Shown: positions 8,258 to 17,087, numbered from the stretch's first letter. The stretch is DNA of 42,238 nt from JBQCDV01 sp051960855 (GCA_051960855.1 JBQCDV010000031.1:1-42238); one strand, 5' to 3'. Translations and numbers: made by a program. The notes: a model not told the origin generated them from the sequence alone.

Positions 8258-9364
8258 GTGAAGATCTCCGACATCCGGCTGCACCGGCTCCTCGAGCCGC
8301 TGCAGCCGGCCTTCAACGCCGCGTGGGACCCGCTGCCGCGGACCTCATTCGCAGCGACCTTGGTCGAGGTCGTGACCGACGAGGGCGTGGTCGGCTACGG
8401 CTCCGGCGACACGATGGACGGCTTCGAGCAGTTCGTCGACATGTTCGTCGGGCAGGACCTCTTCGCCGTCACCAGGCACGTGCGCACACTCGAGACCATC
8501 ACCTTCCACTACGGCCGCTACTGGCCGTTGGAGGCGGCGATCTGGGATGCGATCGGCAAGGCCCTGCAGGTGCCCGTCGCGGTCCTGTTCGGTGGCGCGC
8601 TCGACCGCATCCCGGCCTACGCCTCGACAGGCGAGATCCGAACGCCGGAGGAGCGGCTGGAGTCGGCGCTCGCCCTCCGCGAGCGGGGTTTCCGGGCCAT
8701 GAAGGTGCGGGTGCGGCAGAGCGACCTCGACCTCGGGCTGCGCACCATGCGCACCCTGCGCGAGGGGCTCGGGGACTCGATGGACCTCATGGTCGACCTC
8801 AACCAGTCCTGGCGGATGGCCGGTGACACCCGGGCCTCACTCGACCCCACCACGGTGGCCCGCTTTGCCGACGCCTTGGCCGAGCTTGGGGTCTTCTGGC
8901 TCGAGGAGCCGCTACCCCTGGACGACGTCCGTGGCCTGCAGATGCTGCGTGGGCGCGGTGTCCGGGTCGCCGGCGGTGAGATGGTGCGGTCCCTGCCGGA
9001 GATGCTCGCCCTCGTCGACGCCGACGCGGTCGACGTCCTGCAGCCCGACGTCGTGCTCGCGATCGGCATGGAGCGCAGCCGGATGCTGGCGGGCCTCGCC
9101 CTCGCCCGCAACCGCCTGTTCACACCGCACACCTGGTCCAACGGCCTCGGGCTGCTCGCCAACCTGCACGTGACCGCAGGCGTCGGGGGCGGGCCCTACC
9201 TGGAGTTCCCGCTGGACCCGCCGAACTGGACCGAGCAGCGGCGCGACTTCTTCCTCGCCGAGCCCGTGACCGTCGACGGCGACGGGTGCCTGCGCGTGCC
9301 GGATCGGCCGGGCCTGGGTGGCGAGCCCGACCCCGAGGCGCTGGCCCGCTTCGCCGTTCGTTGA
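8258..9364 (+). CDS. Mandelate racemase/muconate lactonizing enzyme family (enolase superfamily)
   Basis: A 368-residue enolase-superfamily protein with the N-terminal capping domain and C-terminal barrel. Visible active-site elements are the second-strand K149-V-R151, metal ligands D180 (MVDLNQSW), E216/E217 (WLEEPL) and E241 (AGGEM), D264 (LQPDV) paired with H291 (TPHTWSNG), and E316 (YLEF). A His-Asp dyad plus KxR is the mandelate-racemase-subgroup pattern, common in acid-sugar dehydratases and racemases. These enzymes abstract the alpha-proton of a carboxylate and form a Mg-stabilised enolate. The start is GTG 8258, 10 bp after the fae stop. The substrate is unknown; context suggests a hydroxy acid derived from the imported compound. 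Confidence 0.87.
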   Translation: MKISDIRLHRLLEPLQPAFNAAWDPLPRTSFAATLVEVVTDEGVVGYGSGDTMDGFEQFVDMFVGQDLFAVTRHVRTLETITFHYGRYWPLEAAIWDAIGKALQVPVAVLFGGALDRIPAYASTGEIRTPEERLESALALRERGFRAMKVRVRQSDLDLGLRTMRTLREGLGDSMDLMVDLNQSWRMAGDTRASLDPTTVARFADALAELGVFWLEEPLPLDDVRGLQMLRGRGVRVAGGEMVRSLPEMLALVDADAVDVLQPDVVLAIGMERSRMLAGLALARNRLFTPHTWSNGLGLLANLHVTAGVGGGPYLEFPLDPPNWTEQRRDFFLAEPVTVDGDGCLRVPDRPGLGGEPDPEALARFAVR

Positions 9365-9401
9365 TCTGCCTCTCCCACCCACCTGCACTGGAGGAAACCG
9401 C

Positions 9402-10904
9402 GTGACCAAATCGGCCGACCGTCAGCTCTGGCACGACCGAGCCGCCGACCTCAAGCCGCGAGCCGAGCTCTTCATCGAAGGGGAGTTCCGTGCGGCGCGC
9501 TCGGGCGCGACGTTCGACGACGTGTCGCCGGTCGACCGCCGGGTGATCGCCTCGGTGTCGGCAGCGCAGCCGGAGGACGTCGACGACGCGGTGCGGTCAG
9601 CGCACGCGGCGTTCGAGGACGGGCGGTGGCGCGAGACCGACCCGCGTCATCGGCAGCGCGTCCTGCTGCGCTGGGCGGAGCTGCTCCTCGAGCACCGTGA
9701 CGAGCTGGCGCTGCTCGAGACGATGGACGTCGGCAAGCCCATCGGAGACTCCACCGCTGTCGACGTGCCCGGCGCCGCCCGGACGATCCGCTGGTACGGC
9801 GAGGCGATCGACAAGGTGTACGACCAGATCGCCCCCGCTCCGCGACGGGCTCTCGCACTCGTCACGCGCGAGCCGCTCGGCGTGGTCGGTGCGGTCGTTC
9901 CCTGGAACTACCCACTCATCATCTCGTCGTGGAAGATCGCGCCGGCTCTCGCGGCGGGCAACTCGGTGGTGCTCAAGCCCGCCGAGCAGTCGCCGCTCAC
10001 CGCACTGCGCATCGCCGAGCTCGCGGTCGAGGCCGGGCTGCCGGCAGGTGTCCTCAACGTCGTTCCCGGCTTCGGTCCCGAGGCCGGGGAGCCGCTCGGC
10101 CGCCACCCCCTCGTGGCCAAGATCGCTTTCACCGGTTCGGGCGAGGTGGGCCGGCGGTTCCTCGGCTACGCGGCGGAGTCCAACGGCAAGCAGGTCAGCC
10201 TCGAGCTCGGCGGCAAGTCGGCGCAGGTCGTGCTCGCCGACGCGCCGGACCTGCGGGCTGTCGCCGAGACGATCGGGTGGGGGATCTACTACAACGCCGG
10301 GCAGACCTGTAACGCCGGATCGCGTGTCGTCGTCGACCCCGCCGTGCGTGATGAGCTGCTCGCCCATCTCGCAGACTTCACGAGCGGCTTCCGCGTAGGG
10401 GACCCGCTGGACCCCCAGACGCAGATGGGCACGCTCGTCAGCGACGAGCACCGGGGGCGGGTGGCGAGCTACCTCGACGTGGCGCGCGACGAGGGCGGCA
10501 CGGTCACGGGCGGCGCCAGCCGCGACGACGGCAACGGCGTCTTCCTCGACCCGGCCGTCATCACCGAGGTCACGCCCGACGCCCGCGTCGCCCAGGAGGA
10601 GATCTTCGGACCCGTCCTCGTGGCCCTGGAGGCCGAGGGCGTCGACGAGGCGGTGCGGATCGCGAACGGCACCGCCTACGGGCTGGCCGCCAGCGTCTGG
10701 ACCCGCGACCTCTCAACGGCCCACCGGGTCGCGCGCCGGCTGCGGGCCGGCACGGTCTGGGTCAACACCTTCGACGCAAGCGACGTCATCACCCCCTTCG
10801 GCGGCTTCGGTGAGTCCGGCTCCGGGCGGGACAAGTCGCTGCACGCGCTCGACGCGTACACCGCGCTCAAGACGACGTGGATCGACCTCGGTGACGGGGC
10901 CTGA
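9402..10904 (+). CDS. NAD-dependent aldehyde dehydrogenase (PuuC/BetB-like)
   Basis: A 500-residue aldehyde dehydrogenase. Catalytic elements are VVPWNYPL with N169, VVLKPAEQSP with K192, AFTGSGEVG near 242-250, LELGGK with E268, and C303 in GQTCNAGSR. The segment WYGEAIDKVYDQIAP resembles the gamma-glutamyl-aminobutyraldehyde and aminoaldehyde/betaine aldehyde dehydrogenase group. The frame opens at 9318, but GTG 9402 is preceded by GGAGG and excludes overlap with the enolase-superfamily gene. In an operon for quaternary-amine uptake, an aminoaldehyde or trimethylaminobutyraldehyde substrate is plausible; this is inference. Confidence 0.88.
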   Translation: MTKSADRQLWHDRAADLKPRAELFIEGEFRAARSGATFDDVSPVDRRVIASVSAAQPEDVDDAVRSAHAAFEDGRWRETDPRHRQRVLLRWAELLLEHRDELALLETMDVGKPIGDSTAVDVPGAARTIRWYGEAIDKVYDQIAPAPRRALALVTREPLGVVGAVVPWNYPLIISSWKIAPALAAGNSVVLKPAEQSPLTALRIAELAVEAGLPAGVLNVVPGFGPEAGEPLGRHPLVAKIAFTGSGEVGRRFLGYAAESNGKQVSLELGGKSAQVVLADAPDLRAVAETIGWGIYYNAGQTCNAGSRVVVDPAVRDELLAHLADFTSGFRVGDPLDPQTQMGTLVSDEHRGRVASYLDVARDEGGTVTGGASRDDGNGVFLDPAVITEVTPDARVAQEEIFGPVLVALEAEGVDEAVRIANGTAYGLAASVWTRDLSTAHRVARRLRAGTVWVNTFDASDVITPFGGFGESGSGRDKSLHALDAYTALKTTWIDLGDGA

Positions 10905-10906
10905 CT

Positions 10907-10951
10907 GCTGAGCCATTGACGGCTGAGCCATTGACGGCTGAGCCGTCGACT
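10907..10951. repeat. 15-bp tandem repeat, three units
   Basis: Two exact copies of GCTGAGCCATTGACG (10907-10921, 10922-10936) and a diverged third (10937-10951) lie directly behind the aldehyde dehydrogenase stop, followed by further related CCGCTGRCC-like words up to about 10980. They are in the 136-bp gap before the next gene. Probably a small slippage-generated repeat; no regulatory role can be shown. Confidence 0.7.
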
Positions 10952-11040
10952 GCGAGCCGCTGGCCGCTGACCCACTGACCGCGGTAGGCGCTGCGCCGCC
11001 CACCTCTCACCACCTCACCTCTCTCTTCACTAGGAGCACC

Positions 11041-11937
11041 GTGCGCATCAGCTTCGTCGGACTCGGCAACATGGGTGGCTCCATGAGCCGCAACCTGGCA
11101 GCGGCCGGCCTCGACGTGACCGTCTTCGACCTCGACACCAGCAAGGCGGACCGCGCGGTGGCCGCGGGGGCCGCACTCGCTGGCTCGGTCGCCGAAGCGG
11201 TTGCGAAGGCGGACGTCCTCATCACGATGCTGCCGACGCCGCCCGCGGTCGAGGACGTGCTGGTGGGCTCCGGTGGCGCGCTGGAAGCGTTGCCGGACAA
11301 CGCGCTCTGGGTCGACATGTCGACCTCCGTGCCGGCCGTCGCCGACCGCGTCCGGGAGCGTGGTGCGAGCAAGGGTCTGCGCGTCCTGGATGCCCCGGTC
11401 AGCGGCATGGCCAAGGGCGCGGACGCCGGCACTCTCCAGATCTTCGTGGGCGGCGACGCGTCCGACGTCGAGGAGGCGCGTCCCCTCTTCGACGTCATGG
11501 GAGACCCGCAGCGGGTCTTCCACGTCGGGGCCCACGGAGCCGGCTACGCAGTCAAGCTGATGCTGAATCTGCTGTGGTTCAACTATCTGGTGTCGACCGC
11601 CGAGGTCCTCACCATCGGCGCGAAGGCGGGTGTGGACCTGTCGGTCCTCCACCGGTCTCTCGTGGCCAGCCCGGCCAACTCCGTGCTACTCGAGCGCGAC
11701 TTCCTGCCCCTGCTGACCGAGGGCGACTACGACGAGGGCTTCGCGATCGCCCTGGCGTGCAAGGACCTCGGCCTCGCGGTCGACCTCGCCCGGTCGGTGG
11801 GCGTGCCCGTGGAGCTCAGCGCCGTGGTCGAGCAGGTCTTCCGCCGCGCCCGCGCCACCTATGGCGACCGGGCAGGGGAGATGACACCGGTCAAGCTCTA
11901 CGAGGACGTCGCGGGCCAGCCGCTGCGGCTGGGCTGA
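11041..11937 (+). CDS. NAD(P)-dependent beta-hydroxyacid dehydrogenase (3-hydroxyisobutyrate dehydrogenase family)
   Basis: A 298-residue beta-hydroxyacid dehydrogenase oxidising a 3- or 4-hydroxy acid to the semialdehyde, or the reverse. The N-terminal Rossmann motif is FVGLGNMGGSM (residues 5-15). The substrate-binding signature is DAPVSGMAKGADAG near 117-130. Catalytic K172 and N176 (K-x3-N) sit in GAGYAVKLMLN. GTG 11041 starts the protein, with an AGGAG-type site (TAGGAGCACC) just upstream. It is the last gene of the rightward operon and meets a leftward gene 4 bp later. Succinic or malonic semialdehyde reductases of this fold fit the two semialdehyde dehydrogenases of the region, but the substrate is not proven. 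Confidence 0.86.
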   Translation: MRISFVGLGNMGGSMSRNLAAAGLDVTVFDLDTSKADRAVAAGAALAGSVAEAVAKADVLITMLPTPPAVEDVLVGSGGALEALPDNALWVDMSTSVPAVADRVRERGASKGLRVLDAPVSGMAKGADAGTLQIFVGGDASDVEEARPLFDVMGDPQRVFHVGAHGAGYAVKLMLNLLWFNYLVSTAEVLTIGAKAGVDLSVLHRSLVASPANSVLLERDFLPLLTEGDYDEGFAIALACKDLGLAVDLARSVGVPVELSAVVEQVFRRARATYGDRAGEMTPVKLYEDVAGQPLRLG

Positions 11938-11941
11938 CTCG

Positions 11942-12427
11942 TCAGAGGTCGCCGGACCCGGGCAACACCTGGTACATCCCCGTCAGGTCACCGTCTGCCG
12001 ACAAGCCCAGCCGCTCGTAGGTCGGCCGGGCCTGTGAGGTCGAGAAGAGGCCGAGGAACACCTCCCCGCCAGCCATCGCGACAGCCTGCTCCTGCAGCGA
12101 GTGCACCACCGCTGTGGCCAGCCCGCGGCCCCGGTGCTCAGGATGGGTCACGACGTCTTGGACGTAGAAGAAGAAGGCGCCGTCTCCGACGAGGCGACCC
12201 ATGGCCACGACCTCGCCGGTTGCTGCCGTGACGACGGCGCCGGCGAGGGAGCGTGCCAGTGAGGCCGGTATGGCTTCCCATCGGTAGGCGCTCTCCCAGC
12301 CGACGCTCAGCGCCAGCGACCGGTGCTCCTCGACGGACGCAACGCGGGGCCGGAGGACGTAGCCGTTCGGAAGCTCCGTCGCCGCAGTGCCCCACCCTGC
12401 ATGGACCGGCTTCCCAGCTCCCGTCAC
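11942..12427 (-). CDS. GNAT family N-acetyltransferase
   Basis: A 161-residue GNAT acetyltransferase. The acetyl-CoA pyrophosphate-binding motif is HRGRGLATAVV, after the strand VQDVVTHPE; the C-terminal part with YERLGLSADG is also typical. The frame is open to 12661, but a start at GTG 12427 overlaps the TGA of the upstream aminotransferase gene (GTGA) and gives a normal-size protein without the Arg/Gly-rich lead. The acceptor substrate is unknown. It is translationally coupled to the class IV aminotransferase. Confidence 0.8.
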   Translation of the reverse strand: MTGAGKPVHAGWGTAATELPNGYVLRPRVASVEEHRSLALSVGWESAYRWEAIPASLARSLAGAVVTAATGEVVAMGRLVGDGAFFFYVQDVVTHPEHRGRGLATAVVHSLQEQAVAMAGGEVFLGLFSTSQARPTYERLGLSADGDLTGMYQVLPGSGDL

Positions 12428-13290
12428 GGGTCGACCTGCTCGGCCGCCCGCTCCCGGAAGGTCGCGACCGCGGCGGCAGCCAACGGCCCGACTCGACCGC
12501 TGCCGACGGGTTTCCCATCCACCTCCCGCACCGGCTGCAGGTCGCGCGTTGAGGACGCCAGCAGCACCTCGTCCGCCTCGTAGATCGCCTCCAGCGGCAG
12601 GTCTTCTTCTGTCACCCCGCACCATTCGATGGCCAGTGCGCGTGTCACACCGGCGAGGCACCCCGACGACAGTGGCGGGGTGACCAGCCGACCGCCGCGG
12701 CCCAGGATCACGTTCGTCCCGGTGCCTTCACACAGCCGGCCCGCGGTGTTGCCGAAGACCGCCTCGTCGCCGCCGTGGTCATGAGCCCACGCCAGCGCGA
12801 CGACGTTCTCCGCGTAGGAGGTCGTCTTCAGTCCGGCGACGGCGCTGTGCTCGTTGCGGCGCCACGGCACCACGGCGACGGTCGCGGTCTCGGGCCAGAC
12901 GCTCGCCGCCGAGGCCGCCACCACCAGGGTCGCGCCGGCGCTCCCGCGCTCCGACCCCAGCGGCGAGATCCCTCCGGTCCACGTGATCCGCAGGCGGTAG
13001 GTCCGGGCAGGGTCCACCGTCTCCAGGACCGCTGCCGACGCCTGTCGCACCAGCTCCTCGTCGGGCATCGGCAGGCCAAGCCCGGCGGCGGACCGCTGCA
13101 GCCGTCGCAGGTGCCGCGTCATCGCGAACGCTTGCCCACCCACGACCTTGCAGGTCTCGAAGACACCGTCTCCGACGGTCAACCCATGGTCGAACGCCGA
13201 CACGGTGGCGGATGCGGGATCGACCAGTGCGCCACCGTTCGGTCCTCCCACCCACACCCCGGGCTCGGCAGTGGTCAGGCCGTCGCTCAT
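12424..13290 (-). CDS. Class IV aminotransferase (aminodeoxychorismate lyase/branched-chain-aminotransferase-like)
   Basis: A 288-residue PLP enzyme of fold type IV. The family pattern VSAFDHGLTVGDGVFET is near residues 30-46, the PLP-binding lysine is in AGLKTTSYAENV, and the cofactor phosphate region is EGTGTNV. Members include PabC (aminodeoxychorismate lyase), D-amino acid and branched-chain aminotransferases. The GDGVFETCKV start and the size lean towards the PabC-like group. ATG 13290 has GGAAGGA upstream. It lies in a leftward run with PPOX and GNAT genes that has no obvious shared pathway. Confidence 0.82.
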   Translation of the reverse strand: MSDGLTTAEPGVWVGGPNGGALVDPASATVSAFDHGLTVGDGVFETCKVVGGQAFAMTRHLRRLQRSAAGLGLPMPDEELVRQASAAVLETVDPARTYRLRITWTGGISPLGSERGSAGATLVVAASAASVWPETATVAVVPWRRNEHSAVAGLKTTSYAENVVALAWAHDHGGDEAVFGNTAGRLCEGTGTNVILGRGGRLVTPPLSSGCLAGVTRALAIEWCGVTEEDLPLEAIYEADEVLLASSTRDLQPVREVDGKPVGSGRVGPLAAAAVATFRERAAEQVDP

Positions 13291-13332
13291 GTCGTCCTTC
13301 CGTTGGTGGGGGCGGTGGTCGTCGCGGAAGCC

Positions 13333-13743
13333 TCAGCCCGCGCGGTCAGGACCAGCTCGCGTCAGATTGACGCGAATGACGCACCGTTGGTCCTCGACCA
13401 TCGCCCGCCGGTAGTCGTCCCAGTCGGGATGCTCTCCTGAGACGCTGCGGTAGTAGTCGACCAGGGGCTCGAGAGCCTCAGGCAGCGAGACGATCTCGAC
13501 GTCGCCCTCCACCTGCACCCACCGCCCGAAGAACTCATCCGGGAAGACGCAGAGCCACGCGCGCGGCGTTCGACGAAGGTTACGCACCTTGTAGGCCGTC
13601 TCACGGCTGCTGACGACGACCCGCCCCTGCTGGTCCACCGCGGCCGTCACCGGGCTCAGCTGCGGGCTGCCGTCCTGCCGCAGGGTGGCGAGCACCGCGC
13701 GGTGGTGCTCGGCGACGTAGCGGCGTGCCTCGTCGAGGTCCAT
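13333..13743 (-). CDS. PPOX-class F420/FMN-dependent enzyme (pyridoxamine oxidase-like)
   Basis: A 136-residue split-barrel flavin- or deazaflavin-binding protein of the Rv1155-like group. Conserved parts are the N-terminal AVLATLRQDGSPQLSPVT, the phosphate-binding stretch VVVSSRETAYKVRNLRRTPR, and WVQVEGDVEIV. In actinomycetes such proteins bind F420 or FMN and reduce or sense small molecules. The substrate is unknown. It sits 45 bp from the pucR stop and 43 bp from the aminotransferase start, so it may belong to the same leftward unit. Confidence 0.82.
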   Translation of the reverse strand: MDLDEARRYVAEHHRAVLATLRQDGSPQLSPVTAAVDQQGRVVVSSRETAYKVRNLRRTPRAWLCVFPDEFFGRWVQVEGDVEIVSLPEALEPLVDYYRSVSGEHPDWDDYRRAMVEDQRCVIRVNLTRAGPDRAG

Positions 13744-13788
13744 GCAGGCATTCTGCAGCCTGGCACGGCGAGAGGGGTCGGGCGCGGG

Positions 13789-15432
13789 TCAGGCCTCTGC
13801 TCCGGCGAGATCGCGCGCGATCAGCGCCACGTGCAGCGCCAGAGCCGACGTCGGCTCCTCCAGGGGCACGCCGAGGATCGCCTCGATCCGGTCCAGCCGC
13901 GCGTAGAGGGCGGGCCGGCTCAGGTGCACGTCGCGTGCCAGCAGCGCCTTGTTGCCGCCGAGCTCGAGGTAGCGCCGCAGCAGCGCGACGTGCCCGGTGC
14001 CGTGGCGGGCGTCGTGGTCCAGCAGCCGCCCGAGCTCGGCCTCGGCAAACGCCACCACCCGGGGGTCGTCGGCCAGCGTCAGCAGCAGCCCGTGCAGGCG
14101 CAGGTCGCGGTTGCGGTACCAGCGCGGGCCGCCGGCCGGGGCGGCGATTCCCGCCACTGCCGCGACGGTCGCCACCTGCGCCGCCTCGCGCAGGGACAGC
14201 GCCCACCTGCTGGCGTCGCTCGCCTCCGGTCCCACGCCGACCACGTGCGGCACCGCGGGCAGCCGGCGTCTCACCCCATCGACGAACGTCGTCAGCGTCT
14301 GGTCGCTCGCCGTCGTGTCACCTGTCGGCAGCGCCAGCAGCGCGAGGGTGAGACCGGGCCGCACCGCGGCCAGCAGCATCCGGAGGCGGTGCTCCCGTGC
14401 CACCGCTGAGGCGGCTGCGGCCAGTTCGCGGTCGGCGGCCTCCTGCCGCAGCGGGTCCTTCTGCCGCACCGGGTCGTCCTGGCGCAGCGCCAGACCGACC
14501 ACGTGGGAGCGCCGTGGCAGGGAGAGCCCTAGCGCCTCAGCGCGCGCTTGCAGCGCGGCTGGGTCCGCGGCAGCCTCGTCGCGCCCCAGCAGGTCGGCGA
14601 GCAGCGTTCGAGTGGCCTGCTGCAGCAGCCCCGCCCGGTCGTGCTCGACGAGCCGCGCGATCGTGAGAGCCTCTGCGGCTCGTTCCAGCAGCATCACGGC
14701 CTGCTCGTGCGGCACCGGGTGGGAGGGGTCGGCATCGGAGGCGGAGGCGCGTAGCTCGGGCGCCACGAGGCGTCCCCAGACTCGGGAGGCAGGGCCGACC
14801 GGCACCGCCAGCCACTCGCGGTGGGTCCGCGCCCGCGTCTCCCAGCCCTCCAGCAGGCTCGCCTCGGTGCCCGGTTCGCTCGCGTAGGCGACGGCACGGT
14901 GGCCGAGGTCCTCGAGGACGACCGGGGTCTGGGCCAGGGCGTGGGCCCGCGCCAGCACCTGCTCGACGGTGGCGCCCCCGACCGAGAGCCGCACGAACTC
15001 CCGGTGCGCCTGCTCGGAGCGCTGCAGCCGCTCCACCTGCTCGGCGACGATCCGTGCGTGGACCGCCTCGGTCACCTCGACGAACCGCACCTGCCGGTGC
15101 AGCGCCACCACGGGCAGTCCCAGCCGCTGCGCCTCGGCAGCCATCGCGGGTGGCACCTGCGGAAAGCGCCGTCCGAGCTCTAGCACGATTCCCGCGGCGC
15201 CGGCCTCGACCAGGTCGGCGACGAAGTCCCGCAGCGCCGACGGGATGTCGGTCAGCGCGACCCCGGTGGTGAGCAGCAGCTCTCCGCCCTGCAGCAGCCC
15301 GGCGATGTCCGGGAGCTCCGCGACGTGCACCCAGCGCACGGTGGCGCCCAGCCCAGCCTCACCAGCGGTCACCACCGGTCGGCCCCGCTGCAGGACCGGC
15401 AGGGCGAGGACGTCAGCGACCGACAACGGCAC
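13789..15432 (-). CDS. PucR family transcriptional regulator
   Basis: A 547-residue PucR-type regulator. The N-terminal purine-catabolism-like sensory domain is VADVLALP to about residue 125 (GELLLTTGVAL, GAAGIVLELGRRF). A middle region of about 300 residues follows, and the C-terminal HTH is at about 480-520 (LELGGNKALLARDVHLSRPALYARLDRIEAILG). It is divergent from mmsA and the omega-aminotransferase, the normal arrangement for PucR-type activators of amino acid catabolism. GTG 15432 sits 6 nt after a good -10 (TACACT), so the transcript is probably leaderless. Confidence 0.88.
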   Translation of the reverse strand: MPLSVADVLALPVLQRGRPVVTAGEAGLGATVRWVHVAELPDIAGLLQGGELLLTTGVALTDIPSALRDFVADLVEAGAAGIVLELGRRFPQVPPAMAAEAQRLGLPVVALHRQVRFVEVTEAVHARIVAEQVERLQRSEQAHREFVRLSVGGATVEQVLARAHALAQTPVVLEDLGHRAVAYASEPGTEASLLEGWETRARTHREWLAVPVGPASRVWGRLVAPELRASASDADPSHPVPHEQAVMLLERAAEALTIARLVEHDRAGLLQQATRTLLADLLGRDEAAADPAALQARAEALGLSLPRRSHVVGLALRQDDPVRQKDPLRQEAADRELAAAASAVAREHRLRMLLAAVRPGLTLALLALPTGDTTASDQTLTTFVDGVRRRLPAVPHVVGVGPEASDASRWALSLREAAQVATVAAVAGIAAPAGGPRWYRNRDLRLHGLLLTLADDPRVVAFAEAELGRLLDHDARHGTGHVALLRRYLELGGNKALLARDVHLSRPALYARLDRIEAILGVPLEEPTSALALHVALIARDLAGAEA

Positions 15433-15438
15433 GCGAGG

Positions 15439-15467
15439 AGTGTAGGCAGGGGTAGACAGTTTGTCAG
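15439..15467 (-). promoter_or_regulatory. Promoter of pucR
   Basis: Minus strand: CTGACA (15467-15462), a 17-bp spacer and TACACT (15444-15439). The start point would fall on the GTG at 15432, with no leader. The -35 box overlaps the palindrome at 15455-15465, so the regulator could repress itself from there. Confidence 0.55.
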
Positions 15468-15513
15468 GGCGGCGCGGTGTTGCTTGTCACTCTGTCGGTG
15501 TCGGACAGCTGTC
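15455..15513. promoter_or_regulatory. Candidate PucR operators between pucR and mmsA
   Basis: Two related perfect palindromes lie in the 102-bp divergent gap: GACA-GTT-TGTC at 15455-15465 and GACAGCTGTC at 15504-15513. Further TTGTC/TGTCGG words occur between them. Shared GACA/TGTC arms in a gap between a regulator and its presumed target make them candidate PucR sites. This is based on sequence symmetry and position only. Confidence 0.45.
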
Positions 15514-15534
15514 GAGCCGAGGACACTGGCGGAC

Positions 15535-17049
15535 ATGACCACCTCCAGCGACACCAGCCCCCGCCGCATCACCCACTGGATCAACGGTGCCCTCTGGGAG
15601 GGCGCGGCGGCCCGCACGAGCGACGTCTTCGACCCCGCAACCGGCCAGGTCGCCTCCCAGGTCGACCTCGCCGGCGACGCCGAGATCGAGGCGGCTGTCA
15701 GCGCCGCGCGCGAGGCGTTCCAGACGTGGGGTCACACCTCGCTGACCAAGCGCACGCAGGTGCTCTTCGCCTTCCGCGAGCTCGTCAACAACGCCAAGGA
15801 CGAGATCGCCGCGGCCATCACCGCCGAGCACGGCAAGGTCCTGAGCGACGCCGCCGGAGAGGTGACCCGCGGCCTGGAGGTCGTGGAGTTCGCCTGCGGG
15901 ATCCCGCACCTGCTCAAGGGCGGATTCTCCGAGGAGGTCTCGACCAAGGTCGACGTCTACTCGATCCGCCAGCCGCTCGGGCCGGTGGCGATCATCTCGC
16001 CCTTCAACTTCCCGGCGATGGTCCCGATGTGGTTCTTCCCGGTCGCGATCGCCGCCGGCAACAGCGTGGTGCTCAAGCCCAGCGAGAAGGACCCTTCGGC
16101 CTCGCTCATCCTCGCCCGCCTCTGGAAGGAGGCCGGGCTGCCCGAAGGGGTCTTCAACGTCTTGCACGGCGACAAGCCCGCCGTCGACGGCCTGCTGCGT
16201 CACCCCGACATCAAGGCCGTCTCCTTCGTCGGCTCGACGCCAATCGCCCGCTACGTCTACGAGACCGCCAGCGCCAGCGGCAAGCGGGTCCAGGCCCTCG
16301 GTGGCGCCAAGAACCACATGGTCGTCCTCCCCGACGCCGACCTCGACCTGGCTGCGGACGCCGCCGTCAACGCCGGCTTCGGCAGTGCCGGTGAGCGCTG
16401 CATGGCCATCTCCGCGCTGGTCGCGGTGGACCCGATCGGCGACGAGCTGGTCGACAAGATCCGCGAGCGCATCGCGACCCTGCGCACCGGCGACGGCCGC
16501 AAGGGCTGCGACATGGGACCGCTGGTAACCGAGGCCCACCGCGACCGGGTCGCCTCCTTCATCGAGGCCGGGGAGCGTGAGGGTGCCAAGGTCGTCGTCG
16601 ACGGCCGTGACGTGCAGCCCGACGGTGAGGCGAACGGCTTCTGGCTCGGGCCGACCCTCATCGATGGCGTCACCCCCGGCATGAGCGTCTACACCGAGGA
16701 GATCTTCGGGCCGGTGCTCTCGGTCGTGCGCGTTCCCAGCTACGACGAGGCGCTCGAGGTCGTCAACAGCAACCCCTACGGCAACGGCACCGCGATCTTC
16801 ACCAACGACGGCGGCGCCGCCCGGCGCTACCAGAACGAGGTCGAGGTCGGCATGGTCGGCATCAACGTGCCGATCCCGGTGCCGATGGCCTACTACTCCT
16901 TCGGCGGCTGGAAGGCCTCGCTCTTCGGTGACACCCACGCCCACGGCCTCGAGGGCGTGCACTTCTTCACGCGCGGCAAGGTCGTGACCAGCCGGTGGCT
17001 CGACCCCAGTCACGGCGGCCTCAACCTCGGCTTCCCGACGCAGTCCTGA
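15535..17049 (+). CDS. mmsA: CoA-acylating (methyl)malonate-semialdehyde dehydrogenase
   Basis: A 504-residue MmsA-type aldehyde dehydrogenase. It converts malonate or methylmalonate semialdehyde with CoA and NAD to acetyl- or propionyl-CoA plus CO2. Diagnostic features are ISPFNFPAMVPMWFFP with N158, K181 in VVLKPSEKDP, nucleophile C289 in GERCMAIS, and QALGGAKNH, where ordinary aldehyde dehydrogenases have the general-base Glu (LELGGK). Lack of that Glu is the hallmark of the CoA-acylating type. The frame is open from 15325, but ATG 15535 gives the family-length protein. It is followed 38 bp later by an omega-aminotransferase, so the pair would take beta-alanine or beta-aminoisobutyrate to an acyl-CoA. 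Confidence 0.92.
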   Translation: MTTSSDTSPRRITHWINGALWEGAAARTSDVFDPATGQVASQVDLAGDAEIEAAVSAAREAFQTWGHTSLTKRTQVLFAFRELVNNAKDEIAAAITAEHGKVLSDAAGEVTRGLEVVEFACGIPHLLKGGFSEEVSTKVDVYSIRQPLGPVAIISPFNFPAMVPMWFFPVAIAAGNSVVLKPSEKDPSASLILARLWKEAGLPEGVFNVLHGDKPAVDGLLRHPDIKAVSFVGSTPIARYVYETASASGKRVQALGGAKNHMVVLPDADLDLAADAAVNAGFGSAGERCMAISALVAVDPIGDELVDKIRERIATLRTGDGRKGCDMGPLVTEAHRDRVASFIEAGEREGAKVVVDGRDVQPDGEANGFWLGPTLIDGVTPGMSVYTEEIFGPVLSVVRVPSYDEALEVVNSNPYGNGTAIFTNDGGAARRYQNEVEVGMVGINVPIPVPMAYYSFGGWKASLFGDTHAHGLEGVHFFTRGKVVTSRWLDPSHGGLNLGFPTQS

Positions 17050-17087
17050 CCCTTCCGCCCATCCACCCGCGCGCCCTGGAGACCACC

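Noticed and set aside
10907..10951. CRISPR-like or regulatory repeat
   Set aside because: The units are only 15 bp, directly abutting without spacers; it is a simple tandem duplication.
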